From Candidatus Enterococcus testudinis (GTDB lineage: Bacteria > Bacillota > Bacilli > Lactobacillales > Enterococcaceae): DNA of 64,000 nt. The notes beneath the pieces are model-generated. The model was not told the DNA's origin and searched no databases. It saw nothing but the letters and a program-made list of their open reading frames with translations. Location of the stretch: contig NZ_NGKU01000001.1 in NCBI RefSeq assembly GCF_002140915.1, positions 1,403,995-1,467,994 of the forward strand. The letters run 5' to 3'. This document shows positions 53,371 to 63,330 of the stretch, piece after piece (within the stretch, counting starts at the first letter, position 1; the number at the start of each line of letters is the position of its first letter). Position numbers and translations under genes: made by a program.

Positions 53371-54741
53371 GTGGGCAATCAACTGCCAAATCAAAGCTAT
53401 CAAGTCTTTAAAAGCCGTCCGTTAAGCACGGAAGGTAAAGACGCCCTTATTTATTTATATCAGCCAATCATTGACAGTGATGGCTTGGCGCTTTACCTTT
53501 CATTGGTAGCTGATCATCAAGCTGGAAATGCATCCATGCCCACTGATTTTGTCATACTGGATCTCTTGAATGCCATGAATGTTGGGATGCAACGGTTTAT
53601 CCAAGCCAGACAAAAATTGGAAGGTATCGGCTTGTTGCGGACTTTTGAGAAGAATGATCCTCAGCAAGAAACGAGTTATTTGTTTCAATTGCAAGAACCG
53701 GTTCATCCGCTGGCATTTTTTCAAGATGAGCTATACAGCTACTTGTTGCTGAATCGTGTGGGAGAGCGGAAATTCAATCAATTGGTGTCCCTCTTTCAAC
53801 CACAAAAGATCACCATTGAGTCATATCAGGAAACGACCAGTTCCTTCACCGCAGCCTATGGGTTGGATACGCAACGCTTTGCTGCTAGTGAATCAACACT
53901 GCAAGCCGTACGTCAAAGCTTCCAAGAGGAAAACCAACCATTGAGACTAGAAGAAAATGCCATCGATTGGGATTTCTTGCTCTATGAAGCGCAGAGACGC
54001 TACATTCGATCAGAGAATTTCACCGCGGCTTTTAAACAAAAGCTGTTGATGTATCATGCATTATACGGATATGATGTCTTGGAACTATTGGATCTTATGG
54101 CTGACAATGTCTCCTTGACGACCGGTGAAGTCGATCAAAAACGACTTGAACAAGCAGTCATCAGAAAATCGCGGCAGTCATTCAACAAAACTGCCAGCCG
54201 TGAAGATCCGCAAGCAGAATCGCAGTTGCGGCGGTTTAACACCTTAAAACAAAATGGTTTTTCCGAAAATGATATTCTGTTGATCCAAGAAAGTGAACAT
54301 ACCGCACCGATTCCATTCCTCAAAGCAATCAAGGTTGAAAAGAATAGTTTCATGACAGATTCAGAACAGTGGTTGATCAAAGGCTTGGTCGAACGGTCGC
54401 CTTTGCCCAATAGTGTCATTAACGTATTGGTCCATTATGCACTGGTCGTTCAAAACAATGCCGCATTGAACGCCAGTTATATCAACAATATCGCAGCTCA
54501 ATGGTCAGAATTGAAAATTGGGACTGCTGAAGATGCCATCAAACATGTGCGTAATTTGGTCAAAACAGCCAAAGAAAAGCGTAGCCGACCACAAACCAAT
54601 GGCAATCGGATCATCCGTCAAGAGAAATTGCCAGCGTGGGCAGAAGCGCCAGTTGAAGAGGCGACATTGACGCCGGAACGTCAAGCGGAATTAGACCGCA
54701 AATTACAAAATTATCTGCATAAGAAAGCTGGTGATAACTAA
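53371..54741 (+). CDS. dnaB: Replication initiation and membrane attachment protein DnaB
   Basis: The start is GTG 53371 after AAGGGGGAA; the nearby ATG at 53369 is out of frame. The 456-residue protein is the Gram-positive helicase-loader component DnaB (not the helicase), which with DnaD and DnaI brings DnaC helicase to oriC. It has DnaB/DnaD-type DDBH2 helical domains, an N-terminal winged-helix region and a basic linker before the end (EKRSRPQTNGNRIIRQEKLPAWA). Its stop overlaps the dnaI start by one base (TAATG). Confidence 0.95.
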   Translation: MGNQLPNQSYQVFKSRPLSTEGKDALIYLYQPIIDSDGLALYLSLVADHQAGNASMPTDFVILDLLNAMNVGMQRFIQARQKLEGIGLLRTFEKNDPQQETSYLFQLQEPVHPLAFFQDELYSYLLLNRVGERKFNQLVSLFQPQKITIESYQETTSSFTAAYGLDTQRFAASESTLQAVRQSFQEENQPLRLEENAIDWDFLLYEAQRRYIRSENFTAAFKQKLLMYHALYGYDVLELLDLMADNVSLTTGEVDQKRLEQAVIRKSRQSFNKTASREDPQAESQLRRFNTLKQNGFSENDILLIQESEHTAPIPFLKAIKVEKNSFMTDSEQWLIKGLVERSPLPNSVINVLVHYALVVQNNAALNASYINNIAAQWSELKIGTAEDAIKHVRNLVKTAKEKRSRPQTNGNRIIRQEKLPAWAEAPVEEATLTPERQAELDRKLQNYLHKKAGDN

Positions 54742-55667
54742 TGGAAGATGTTGGAAAAAATCTCAATCATATGCTAGATAAACGGAATTATCGCAGTCAA
54801 TTTTCGGCGATGATGTCAGAAGTGTTAGAAGACCCAGATGTCAAAGCGTTTATCCAAGAGAACCAGGATGCCTTGACGGAAGCCGATATTCAAAAGAGCT
54901 ATGCCAAGCTATATGAGTTTGTCCAAGAAAAACGCAAGTTTCGGATCAATGATCCTGGGATGATCGCTCCAGGATATGAACCAAGATTGGCATTGAATTT
55001 CCATTTTATCGATGTGACTTATGTACCGACCAAAGAATTATTGGCCCATCAGAAACAAGAAGAGATCCGTGGCCGGATCAAAGCGATGGATATGCCGAAG
55101 GATATTCAAGAAGCCAGTTTTGCAGATTATCAGCAAACTCCTGGCAGAATGGAAGCTATAGCTGCCGCAGTCGATTTCATCAATGCGCTGACGACACAAC
55201 CGCAAGATTTCCATAAAGGCCTTTACTTAGTGGGCAGCTTTGGTATTGGCAAAACCTTCTTACTAGGTGCGATCGCTAGAGATTTGGCGGAAGCTGGCTA
55301 CACCACGACGTTGGTTCACTTCCCTACATTTGCTGTGGAAATGAAGCAAGCAATCGGCAAAGACAAAGTGGGAGAAAAGCTAAATGCAGTCAAAAAAGCG
55401 CCTATTTTAATGATGGATGATATTGGTGCCGATGCGATGAGTAGTTGGATCCGAGATGAAGTATTCGGTGTCATCTTACAGTACCGGATGCAGGAACAAT
55501 TACCAACATTCTTTTCGTCTAATTTCACCATGCATGAATTAGAAGGCCATCTGTCTGTGACCCAAAGAGGAGAATCAGAACCATTGAAAGCCAAGCGAAT
55601 CATGGAGCGCATTCGTTATTTGACACAAGAGATACAAATGACTGGTCAAAATCGCCGGAATCAATAA
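54741..55667 (+). CDS. dnaI: Primosomal helicase loader DnaI
   Basis: This 308-residue AAA+ ATPase loads the replicative helicase. The N-terminal zinc-containing helicase-binding domain of some family members lacks obvious cysteines here. Walker A is GSFGIGKTF near residue 165 and Walker B is ILMMDDIGAD near 225, followed by the sensor region FFSSNFTMHELEGHLS. It is translationally coupled to dnaB. Confidence 0.96.
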   Translation: MEDVGKNLNHMLDKRNYRSQFSAMMSEVLEDPDVKAFIQENQDALTEADIQKSYAKLYEFVQEKRKFRINDPGMIAPGYEPRLALNFHFIDVTYVPTKELLAHQKQEEIRGRIKAMDMPKDIQEASFADYQQTPGRMEAIAAAVDFINALTTQPQDFHKGLYLVGSFGIGKTFLLGAIARDLAEAGYTTTLVHFPTFAVEMKQAIGKDKVGEKLNAVKKAPILMMDDIGADAMSSWIRDEVFGVILQYRMQEQLPTFFSSNFTMHELEGHLSVTQRGESEPLKAKRIMERIRYLTQEIQMTGQNRRNQ

Positions 55668-55699
55668 ATTATAAATACATGAAGGAGAGGAAGCCGTCG

Positions 55700-56155
55700 A
55701 TGAAAAAAATGACAACAGCAGGAGTTGCCTTCGCAGCGGCCTTGATTTTAGCGGCATGCGGTCAAGGATCTGGCACTGCAGCGAGTACAGAACTGTCCGC
55801 ATCAGAAAGTACCACTCAATCAACCACAGCCAGCAGTGCTGACCAAGAGGAGGCGTCTGAAACGATTTTTAAAGGAACGATCCAAGAGGATGCTGCAACT
55901 GGTAGCGATGACACGATCCAAGTGTTCTTGAAAGATGTGGAAGCAGTCGCAGATGACGATGATATGGTCAAAAACTTTCAAAACGACGGTGTGATTTTAC
56001 ATGTACCGATTGCAGCATTTGATGGGGAAGTCACTGAATTGGCCAAAGGAACAACTGTTGAAGTCACCTTGCAAGGGTTGCCGATCATGACGATGTCGAT
56101 CCCGCCACAAATTCCCGGAAACTCCATCAAACAAGTAACGATCGTCAGCGAATAA
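55700..56155 (+). CDS. Small Ser/Thr-rich lipoprotein
   Basis: The start is ATG 55700 with GAAGGAGAGG upstream. The 151-residue precursor has a lipoprotein signal with lipobox LAAC (C20), so it is anchored on the outer face of the membrane. A Ser/Thr-rich linker (about residues 25-50) leads to a beta-rich domain of about 95 residues that ends VTIVSE. It looks like a small OB- or Ig-like fold; I do not recognise the family. It is 32 bases after dnaI without a terminator between, so partial co-transcription is possible. Confidence 0.75.
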   Translation: MKKMTTAGVAFAAALILAACGQGSGTAASTELSASESTTQSTTASSADQEEASETIFKGTIQEDAATGSDDTIQVFLKDVEAVADDDDMVKNFQNDGVILHVPIAAFDGEVTELAKGTTVEVTLQGLPIMTMSIPPQIPGNSIKQVTIVSE

Positions 56156-56171
56156 ATAAATGAAAATGAAC

Positions 56172-56222
56172 AAGTGCGTCTTGGCATTTGCGCCACCGTC
56201 AAGACGCACATTTTGTTGTTTT
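56172..56222 (+). terminator. Terminator after the lipoprotein gene
   Basis: GTGCGTCTTG (56174-56183) pairs perfectly with CAAGACGCAC (56200-56209), with inner GGC/GCC pairing, then T-rich sequence. Confidence 0.8.
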
Positions 56223-56233
56223 TTAATCAAAAA

Positions 56234-56242
56234 TGCTATACT
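56234..56242 (+). promoter_or_regulatory. Extended -10 promoter of trmK
   Basis: TGC then TATACT (56237-56242), with a TTGTTG-like -35 about 18 bases upstream. Confidence 0.55.
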
Positions 56243-56263
56243 ACAATCAAAAGGAGTGGCACT

Positions 56264-56959
56264 ATGAATGAACATGCGTTATCGGACCGTTTGTCTTGTG
56301 TTGGCGCATATGTACCAAATCAAGCGCGCTTAGCCGACATCGGCTCTGATCATGCCTATTTGCCTGTGGCATTGATGCTGCAAAAACAAATCGCTTATGC
56401 GGTTGCGGGAGAAGTCGTAGAGGGACCTTATCAGTCCGCTCGCAGACAAGTCCGAAAAAATCGTCTCGAAGAGCACATCACTGTTCGCTTGGCGAATGGA
56501 TTAGCCGCAATCACACCTGAAGATCGTATCGATACCGTCGTGATTGCCGGTATGGGTGGTCCGCTGATTCGTTCGATCCTCGAAGAAGGGCAAACAAATC
56601 AGCATTTAGCGGGTGTCAACAGATTGATCTTGCAGCCAAATGTTGGCGAAATGCCATTACGGATCTGGCTTCAAGACAATGGCTATCAAATCATTGAGGA
56701 AACCATTCTTTCTGAAAATGACAAACAATATGAGATCATTGTAGCAGAAGCTGGTCAAAGTCATTATTCAGCGAAGCAATTGTTTTTTGGTCCGCTTTTG
56801 ATGCAAGAAAAGAATGCCGTGTTTCAAAAAAAATGGCAACATGAACTGCAGCAAAAATACCGTGTCATCGAGTCGCTGCAAAAAGCCAAAGATGCCCAAG
56901 ATCAAAAAATCGCGGCGCTAAAAGAACAGATTGATTGGATCAAGGAGGTGCTGGCATGA
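56264..56959 (+). CDS. trmK: tRNA m1A22 methyltransferase TrmK
   Basis: The start is ATG 56264 with AAGGAG 8 bases upstream; the longer frame runs through the preceding terminator. The 231-residue SAM enzyme methylates adenine 22 of tRNA. The SAM loop is LADIGSDHAYLPVAL, followed by VIAGMGG and LILQPN motifs, with a C-terminal coiled coil (QHELQQKYRVIESLQKAKD). It overlaps the nif3-like gene by ATGA, a pair conserved in Firmicutes. Confidence 0.95.
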   Translation: MNEHALSDRLSCVGAYVPNQARLADIGSDHAYLPVALMLQKQIAYAVAGEVVEGPYQSARRQVRKNRLEEHITVRLANGLAAITPEDRIDTVVIAGMGGPLIRSILEEGQTNQHLAGVNRLILQPNVGEMPLRIWLQDNGYQIIEETILSENDKQYEIIVAEAGQSHYSAKQLFFGPLLMQEKNAVFQKKWQHELQQKYRVIESLQKAKDAQDQKIAALKEQIDWIKEVLA

Positions 56960-58074
56960 TGGATGGTCAAACCTTTATCAAACGATTTGAAACCTACTGT
57001 CCCCAATGGCTGGCGGAACCCGGTGATCCTGTTGGTCTGCATGTTGGCACCTTGAACAAACCGATCGAACGCGTGATGATGGCCTTAGATGTACGTCCTG
57101 AAATCGTGGCAGAAGCAATCGACAAAGACATTGATTTGATCGTGGTCAAGCATCCGCCGATTTTTCGGCCCTTAGTTAGACTATCCTCGGATGATCCACA
57201 AGCGAAGATGATGATGGACTTGGTCAAGCATGATATCGCAGTATACGCAGCCCATACCAATATGGATATTATCGATGATGGTTTAAACGATTGGTTCTGT
57301 GAAGCACTAGGTATCAAAACAGAGACGTTTTTGCATCAAACTCATCAGGTCAAGATGAAAAAATTGGCAGTATTTGTCCCTATTGAACAAGCCAGTCATA
57401 TCCGCACTGTCCTTGCTCAAGCGGGGGCGGGTCAGCAAGGTGCATACAAAAACACGAGTTACTCACTGATCGGTACTGGTCGATTTACACCAGAAACTAG
57501 TGCCCATCCTGCCATTGGGACAACCGGTAAAGAAGCCCAAGTCCAAGAAGCCAAGATTGAAGTCATTTTTCCTGAAACAATTACAGAAACAGTGGTAAGT
57601 GCCATGATCGCAGCCCATCCATATGAAGAACCGGCTTATGATCTATATACATTGGATAATCTATCAAAGACCTATGGCATTGGTCGCGTAGGTGAATTAC
57701 CAGCACCAATCACTGTTGATACTTTGATCGATCGTATCAAGCAGGCATTTGGTTTGGATCAGTTGCGGGTCATCACGCCGCCTCAGGCAAAAAATGACCT
57801 CCAGCGGATCGCGATTTGCGGCGGCAGCGGACAATCCTTTTATACAGATGCCTTGAAAGCTAAAGCTGATGTCTATATCACCGGAGATGTGACCTATCAC
57901 ATTGCCCACGATATGCAGGCCAATGACTTGATTGGCATCGATCCTGGGCATCACATCGAAGCGCTCTGTATTTCTCGCTTCATTGAACTGTTCAATCAGT
58001 GGAAAATAGAAGAAGGCTGGAACATCACCTTTGTGCCAGCGACAACATCAACAAACCCATTTCAATACAAATAA
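56956..58074 (+). CDS. Nif3-like dinuclear metal-centre protein (YqfO-like)
   Basis: The start is ATG 56956 with AAGGAGG 8 bases upstream. The 372-residue protein has the split Nif3 domain (metal ligands in KHPPIF and HTNMD, then GHHIE near the end) with an inserted PII-like domain at about residues 125-230, as in YqfO of Bacillus. It has been proposed to act as a GTP cyclohydrolase-like or metal-trafficking protein; its role is not settled. It is coupled to trmK. Confidence 0.92.
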   Translation: MMDGQTFIKRFETYCPQWLAEPGDPVGLHVGTLNKPIERVMMALDVRPEIVAEAIDKDIDLIVVKHPPIFRPLVRLSSDDPQAKMMMDLVKHDIAVYAAHTNMDIIDDGLNDWFCEALGIKTETFLHQTHQVKMKKLAVFVPIEQASHIRTVLAQAGAGQQGAYKNTSYSLIGTGRFTPETSAHPAIGTTGKEAQVQEAKIEVIFPETITETVVSAMIAAHPYEEPAYDLYTLDNLSKTYGIGRVGELPAPITVDTLIDRIKQAFGLDQLRVITPPQAKNDLQRIAICGGSGQSFYTDALKAKADVYITGDVTYHIAHDMQANDLIGIDPGHHIEALCISRFIELFNQWKIEEGWNITFVPATTSTNPFQYK

Positions 58075-58102
58075 ACATCAATCATAGATAGGAGCACGTC
58101 AT

Positions 58103-59335
58103 ATGTACGAAAATTTATTGCCTCGTTTTTTACGTTATGTAAAAACTGAAACCCGTTCGGATGCAACTAGCACCACAACACCTTCAACGCAAACGCAGGT
58201 TGCATTTGCACAAGTGTTAAAAAAAGAATTGGAAGAATTAGGTTTGGCTGATGTCCATTACAATGAAACCAATGGCTTTGTGATCGGCACGTTACCAAGC
58301 AATGTGGATCATGATGTACGTTCAATCGGTTTTATTGCCCATATGGATACGGCTGATTTTAATGCAGTCAATGTCGATCCGCAGATTATCGAAAAATATG
58401 ATGGCGAATCAACGATCAATTTAGACAAAGAAGGCAAATATACTTTGAATACCAAGGATTTCCCGCATCTAAAGAATTACAAAGGGGAAACTTTGATCAC
58501 AACAGATGGCACAACTTTGTTAGGATCAGATGACAAATCAGGGATTGCTGAGATCATGACAGCAATGGAGATCTTGATCAAAAATCCTGAAATCAAACAT
58601 GGCAAAATCAAAGTCGCTTTTGGCCCGGATGAAGAAATCGGTGTAGGTGCGGACAAATTTGACGTAGCGGATTTTGCTGTTGATTTTGCTTATACAATGG
58701 ATGGCGGTCCTGTAGGAGAATTGCAATATGAAACATTTAACGCCGCCCAAGCAGAAATCAAGATCCAAGGAAAAAATGTTCATCCAGGTACTGCGAAAGA
58801 CACCATGATCAATGCTTTGCAGATCGCGATTGATTTCCAAAATGAACTGCCTGCAGCGGAAGTACCCGAAAAAACAGATGGTACAGAAGGATTTTTCCAC
58901 TTGATGCATCTAAGCGGCTCTGTTGAAGAAGCTGAAATGGCCTATATCATTCGGGACCATGACCGCGGGCGTTTCGAAGCACGGAAAGAAGAATTGTTGG
59001 CGATCCAAAGTAAACTGAATGCACAATTTGATCAACCACGTATTGATATTCATTTATACGATCAGTATTACAATATGAAGGAAATCATCGAAAAAGATAT
59101 GAGTATCATTGAATTGGCAAAAACAGCCATGGAACAATTGGACATTCAACCAGTGATCGAACCTGTTCGCGGTGGGACTGACGGCTCTAAGATTTCTTAC
59201 ATGGGGATTCCAACGCCAAATATCTTCGCTGGCGGCGAAAACATGCATGGTCGTTACGAGTTTGTTTCTTTGCAATCTATGATCAAAGCAACTGATGTGA
59301 TCGTCAAAATTGCACAATTAAACGCTGAAGCATAG
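58103..59335 (+). CDS. pepT: Peptidase T (aminotripeptidase)
   Basis: This 410-residue M20 zinc peptidase removes the N-terminal residue from tripeptides in the cytoplasm. Metal-binding motifs are [17 protein letters not shown] and [10 protein letters not shown], and the later [21 protein letters not shown] region is typical of PepT. Length matches the family. RBS AGGAG precedes ATG. It probably helps use imported peptides. Confidence 0.96.
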   Translation: MYENLLPRFLRYVKTETRSDATSTTTPSTQTQVAFAQVLKKELEELGLADVHYNETNGFVIGTLPSNVDHDVRSIGFIAHMDTADFNAVNVDPQIIEKYDGESTINLDKEGKYTLNTKDFPHLKNYKGETLITTDGTTLLGSDDKSGIAEIMTAMEILIKNPEIKHGKIKVAFGPDEEIGVGADKFDVADFAVDFAYTMDGGPVGELQYETFNAAQAEIKIQGKNVHPGTAKDTMINALQIAIDFQNELPAAEVPEKTDGTEGFFHLMHLSGSVEEAEMAYIIRDHDRGRFEARKEELLAIQSKLNAQFDQPRIDIHLYDQYYNMKEIIEKDMSIIELAKTAMEQLDIQPVIEPVRGGTDGSKISYMGIPTPNIFAGGENMHGRYEFVSLQSMIKATDVIVKIAQLNAEA

Positions 59336-59373
59336 AGATAGATACATTTTGTATAGTTAGTAAATCAAAATTT

Positions 59374-59422
59374 TGTGGCTGGGCATTCTTGACGCATGAT
59401 GCGCAGGGCCTAGCCATTTTTA
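59374..59422 (+). terminator. Terminator after pepT
   Basis: TGGCT (59376-59380) with AGCCA (59412-59416), inner GGC/GCC and CGCAT/ATGCG pairings, then T5. Confidence 0.75.
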
Positions 59423-59435
59423 GGAAGTGAACAGG

Positions 59436-60344
59436 ATGAATAGCATCGTTTTATATAATGATACGGCTGGTAAAAGTGAAGCCAAAGAGTCGGCTGAACA
59501 ATTTCAGGCCTATGTCAAAGAACAACAACCAGAAGCCAATGTCGTTCTTCAACCTTCTAACCCTGACACCGATCCTGAAGAAGTACGTCAAACTGCCAAA
59601 GATCATGATGTTGATACGGTTGTGATCATTGGCGGTGATGGTACGATTCACGATGGTATCCAGACGTTCAAGGATCAATTGCAAGATTTGAAAATCGGTA
59701 TTATCCCGGGTGGCACAGTCAATAATTTTGCCAAAATGCTGGGGATCCCCGTTAAACCTGAAGAGGCCTTCGAGACGATTTTGAATGGAACAGATCGCGG
59801 CATTGATTACGGGATGGTCAATGATCAAGTCATGATCTCCACGATGACGATCGGCTTATTGGCGGACACCGCAGCGGCGACCTCGCAAGAAGAGAAACAG
59901 CAATACGGCCCATTGGCGTTTATGAAACGTTTCTTTTATTTGTTATTCAAAAAGAAACAATATAAATTAGAAATGGTCTCTGATCAACGAAAATGGCAAG
60001 GGAAGGCCCAACTGGTCACGATCATTATGTCGAATTCAGCAGGAGGCTTTACCAATTTCGATGAATCAGCACGACCAGATGATGGTGAATTTCACGTGAT
60101 TTTGTTGCCCAAATTAAATATTCTAGCATTTATTGTCTTCTTGCCTCGGATCATTCGCGGCCGAATCTCAAAAGTACCGAGTGTCGAATACTTTACCGCT
60201 TCAGAGATCTCGATTCGTGCCAAAGAAAAGAAAGTCCAAACGAGAACAGACGGTGACCCAACGGATGATCTGCCAGTTGACATGAAGGTTATCAAACATG
60301 GATTGACCATGCGGGTACCGGCAGACAAAATAGAAAGCAAGTAA
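59436..60344 (+). CDS. Second diacylglycerol kinase/YegS-type lipid kinase
   Basis: The start is ATG 59436 behind AGGAAGTGA; GTG 59427 lies within that RBS. The 302-residue protein has the DAGK catalytic fold: IIGGDGTIHDGI near residue 65 and PGGTVNNFAKMLGIP near 90, then a beta-sandwich C-terminus. It differs from the dagK at 28.5 kb in the first strand (SIVLYNDTAGKSEAKE) and lacks the C-terminal acidic extension. The substrate (diacylglycerol, sphingosine or polyprenol) cannot be told. Confidence 0.88.
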   Translation: MNSIVLYNDTAGKSEAKESAEQFQAYVKEQQPEANVVLQPSNPDTDPEEVRQTAKDHDVDTVVIIGGDGTIHDGIQTFKDQLQDLKIGIIPGGTVNNFAKMLGIPVKPEEAFETILNGTDRGIDYGMVNDQVMISTMTIGLLADTAAATSQEEKQQYGPLAFMKRFFYLLFKKKQYKLEMVSDQRKWQGKAQLVTIIMSNSAGGFTNFDESARPDDGEFHVILLPKLNILAFIVFLPRIIRGRISKVPSVEYFTASEISIRAKEKKVQTRTDGDPTDDLPVDMKVIKHGLTMRVPADKIESK

Positions 60345-60377
60345 TAATGGTACCAAGAATGATGTGGAGGGGAACGA

Positions 60378-60650
60378 ATGGATGCTTGGCTTTATAATCC
60401 TTTATGGTTTTATTTACTGGCAGCAAACCTTTATCTTTTCTGTTTAATGGGGTATGATAAATATCAAGCGGTAAAGAAACGATGGCGCGTACCAGAATTG
60501 AATCTGCTGTTTATGGGTTTGATTGGCGGTGGCTTAGGCGGCTTGCTGGCACAACGGGTATTTCACCATAAAACCAGAAAAAAGAAGTTTACGATCGTCT
60601 TTATTTTGGGTACAGTGGTTGCAGCGCTATTGATCTTTTTCTTTGCCTAA
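60378..60650 (+). CDS. DUF1294 membrane protein
   Basis: This 90-residue protein has three hydrophobic helices (about 7-25, 43-58, 70-88) and the DUF1294 pattern LMGYDKYQAVKKRWRVPE, then GLIGGGLGGLLAQRVFHHKTRKKKF. Function unknown. RBS AGGGGAACG precedes ATG; it lies 27 bases before the next membrane-protein gene. Confidence 0.88.
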   Translation: MDAWLYNPLWFYLLAANLYLFCLMGYDKYQAVKKRWRVPELNLLFMGLIGGGLGGLLAQRVFHHKTRKKKFTIVFILGTVVAALLIFFFA

Positions 60651-60677
60651 AAGGCGTCAAAAAACCAAGGAGTTAAG

Positions 60678-61712
60678 ATGAAAGCAAAACTTAAATTTGG
60701 ATTCAACTTGTTGTTGCTGGTCACCATATTGGGGGTCATGTATTTCTTTGTTCGCAGTTCAATGATGGATATTTTAGCCGAAATCAAAAATACCAGTGCA
60801 GTGGTTGTTTTTATGGTCATGGCATTGGGGACATTGTATCTATGGATCGAAGGACGGACGGTCAAAGAAATCGCAGGCAATTTTCAGCCTGATTTTTCGA
60901 CAAAAGATGGCTTTTTCACGGTATGTTACAGCGGGTTTTATCGGATCATTACATTCGGCGCAGGAACGCTGATTTCAGAAGTCAATTTTTATCGCAAAAG
61001 CGGCTTGCAACTGTCACAAGGTGTCGGTGTCACGACATTGCATATGGTGATGTACAAATTTGCGATTCTCACGTATGCGATCGCAGGATTGATCATTCAA
61101 TTTTCCCTTTTTTATGATCACGCACCGAACTTGATTTGGGTGATTTTAGCAGGAATCGTGATGGTGTTTTTGATTATCGCTGTCCTTTTGGCATTATCTG
61201 TCAGTATCAACGTTCAAGTGTTATTTGTGACGATCAGCCATAAGCTATTCAAGCGACCAACATTTAGAGGAATCATCGATAGGTGCAACACACAAATTTA
61301 TTCATTGCGGGAAACAGTGAATTCGATTATTCAAGATCGAACTGCCTTCTTGCGGATCTATCTCTGGAATTTATTGAAAATGTTGCCATGGTATGTGATA
61401 CCATATGTCATTCTTGTCAACAATCATCCGGACATTGACTTTTTATTGACCTTCTCATTCATCAGTTTTGCTGTGGTATTGTCTGGTGTGATTCCAACAC
61501 CAGCTGGGATCGGTTCTTTTGAATTTGTCTATATGTTCTTATTTGGTCCATTGGTTGGCACAGTCGATGCGGCTTCTTCAATGCTTTTATACCGCTTTGC
61601 TACGTTTATTTGGCCTTTTATCATCGGCTTTGGCTATGTCATGGTCCAAAAACGCAAAGATATTCAAGCAGAATTGACAGAACTAAAGAATGAAAAAGTA
61701 AAAGTTGAATAG
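60678..61712 (+). CDS. LPG-synthase-type membrane protein (UPF0104 family)
   Basis: This 344-residue protein has about eight membrane helices and the motif GVIPTPAGIGSFEFVY, typical of the flippase-like domain of lysylphosphatidylglycerol synthases. The soluble aminoacyl-transfer domain of MprF is absent, so it is a membrane-only relative (UPF0104), possibly a lipid transporter. It follows DUF1294 by 27 bases and shares the operon with the lipid-kinase-like gene upstream. Confidence 0.85.
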   Translation: MKAKLKFGFNLLLLVTILGVMYFFVRSSMMDILAEIKNTSAVVVFMVMALGTLYLWIEGRTVKEIAGNFQPDFSTKDGFFTVCYSGFYRIITFGAGTLISEVNFYRKSGLQLSQGVGVTTLHMVMYKFAILTYAIAGLIIQFSLFYDHAPNLIWVILAGIVMVFLIIAVLLALSVSINVQVLFVTISHKLFKRPTFRGIIDRCNTQIYSLRETVNSIIQDRTAFLRIYLWNLLKMLPWYVIPYVILVNNHPDIDFLLTFSFISFAVVLSGVIPTPAGIGSFEFVYMFLFGPLVGTVDAASSMLLYRFATFIWPFIIGFGYVMVQKRKDIQAELTELKNEKVKVE

Positions 61713-61752
61713 AACAAAGCCATTCTCAGTTGATCCGAGAATGGCTTTGTTT
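61713..61752. terminator. Bidirectional terminator between the UPF0104 and ABC-F genes
   Basis: ACAAAGCCATTCTC (61714-61727) pairs perfectly with GAGAATGGCTTTGT (61737-61750), nine-base loop, with T-rich ends. Confidence 0.88.
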
Positions 61753-61789
61753 GTATGCACTGTTCATAATGATGAATCTTGGGTGCTGA

Positions 61790-63316
61790 TCACTCTTTCA
61801 AATCAACGATTCGATCAACAAAGGTTTCATAAAACTCAGCTTCATGGGAAACAACCAGTACAGTACCAGGATAGGCTGCCAGCGTTTCTTGAAGGTTGTT
61901 TTTGGTATCTTGGTCAATGTGGTTAGTTGGCTCATCTAGAATCAAAAAATTACTCTTGATCAACATCATCTCAGCCAATTTGACTTTGGTTTGTTCGCCA
62001 CCACTTAACAGTTTCAGGGCTTCTTGGGCCAATTGACTGGGTAATCCGGCACGAGATAATTGGCGCCGCAATTCTTTATTGGTTGCTTTGGGAAATAAGT
62101 CTTCCAAATATTGCAATGGCGTTTGTAAAGGGTATGCCCATTCGAGGTCTTGAGTAAAGTAATTGAACTTGGTATGTTGCGGATAAGACACATTGCCTTC
62201 AATGGCCGGGATCAATCCTAAAATCGTTTTGATCAAGGTTGATTTACCAATACCATTAAAGCCGCGGATCGCAATTTTTTCTCCATAGCGAATCGTCAGA
62301 TTGATTGGTGTCAACAAAGGTTTTTGGTCATAGCCAATCACCAAATTCGTGGTTTCAAGTGCCAAGGTGGTGACGATGGGCGCCATATCAAAACCTAAGT
62401 GCGGTTTCGGTACATCTTGCGGCGGTGTCAAGCGCTCAACTTTGGCTAATTGTTTTTCCCGACTTTTTGCCATCGTGGACCGAGAGCCAGCTTTATATTT
62501 GCGGATATAAGTTTCCGTTTTTTTGATATGTTCTTGTTGGGCTTCATATTGTTTCATGTAGCTCTCGTTTTGTAGCGTTTTGAGTTTCAAGGCCTTATCA
62601 AGGTGCCCGGTGTATTTGGACAACTTACCAAATTCGATATCGATGATATGGGTCGTGATTTGGTTAAGAAAATGGCGGTCATGAGAAACAACCAAATAGG
62701 TGCCGTTGAAGTTTTGTAAGAAATCAATCAGCCATTTGATATGCTCATCATCTAAATGGTTGGTTGGTTCATCCAGAATCAGCATGTCTGGTTTTTCCAA
62801 AAGCATTTTTGCCAGAATCAATTTTGACCGTTGGCCACCGCTTAAAGAAGCCAGGGGCGTATCCATGCCTAAAATTGAAATGCCCAGGCCTTCAGCTAAA
62901 TCATCGATCAACGTATCCATTTGATAGAAATCACCTTGATCGAGTTGATTCTGCAATTCACCAGCTTTTTCCAAAATCTTATCCTCATAGGACTCACTAT
63001 AGGTCACATACAAATCAGCAATCTGCTGTTCTTTCTCGAAATCAGCTGCAAATGCGGAACGTAAAAAATCTCTGATCGTTTGCGTTTCATCAACATTGAC
63101 ATATTGATCAAGATAGCCCATTTTGAGATTTTTGGGAAAGTTGACAAAGCCATCGTCCGGCAAAATTTCGCCAGTGATGATTTTGATCAAGGTACTTTTT
63201 CCGGCACCATTTCGACCAATCAAGCCAACTTTTTCGCCGCGATTGATTTGAACAGATACATCTTCATAAAGCAATTTATCGCCAAATTGCTGGGTAATAT
63301 TCGTTAAATTTAACAT
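61790..63316 (-). CDS. ABC-F family ATPase
   Basis: The start is ATG 63316; the in-frame ATG at 63328 is part of the RBS GGAGG. The 508-residue protein has two nucleotide-binding domains and no membrane segment. Walker A loops are GRNGAGKST (near 36) and GFNGIGKST (near 345); signatures are LSGGQRSK and LSGGEQTKVKLAEM; the charged linker (about 240-290) lies between. ABC-F proteins act on the ribosome, either as translation factors or as antibiotic protection factors. The sequence does not look like Lsa, Msr or OptrA, so a housekeeping YfmM/YkpA-like role is favoured. The leader has features of an attenuator (see findings). Confidence 0.9.
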   Translation of the reverse strand: MLNLTNITQQFGDKLLYEDVSVQINRGEKVGLIGRNGAGKSTLIKIITGEILPDDGFVNFPKNLKMGYLDQYVNVDETQTIRDFLRSAFAADFEKEQQIADLYVTYSESYEDKILEKAGELQNQLDQGDFYQMDTLIDDLAEGLGISILGMDTPLASLSGGQRSKLILAKMLLEKPDMLILDEPTNHLDDEHIKWLIDFLQNFNGTYLVVSHDRHFLNQITTHIIDIEFGKLSKYTGHLDKALKLKTLQNESYMKQYEAQQEHIKKTETYIRKYKAGSRSTMAKSREKQLAKVERLTPPQDVPKPHLGFDMAPIVTTLALETTNLVIGYDQKPLLTPINLTIRYGEKIAIRGFNGIGKSTLIKTILGLIPAIEGNVSYPQHTKFNYFTQDLEWAYPLQTPLQYLEDLFPKATNKELRRQLSRAGLPSQLAQEALKLLSGGEQTKVKLAEMMLIKSNFLILDEPTNHIDQDTKNNLQETLAAYPGTVLVVSHEAEFYETFVDRIVDLKE

Positions 63317-63330
63317 CGTTTCCTCCATAT

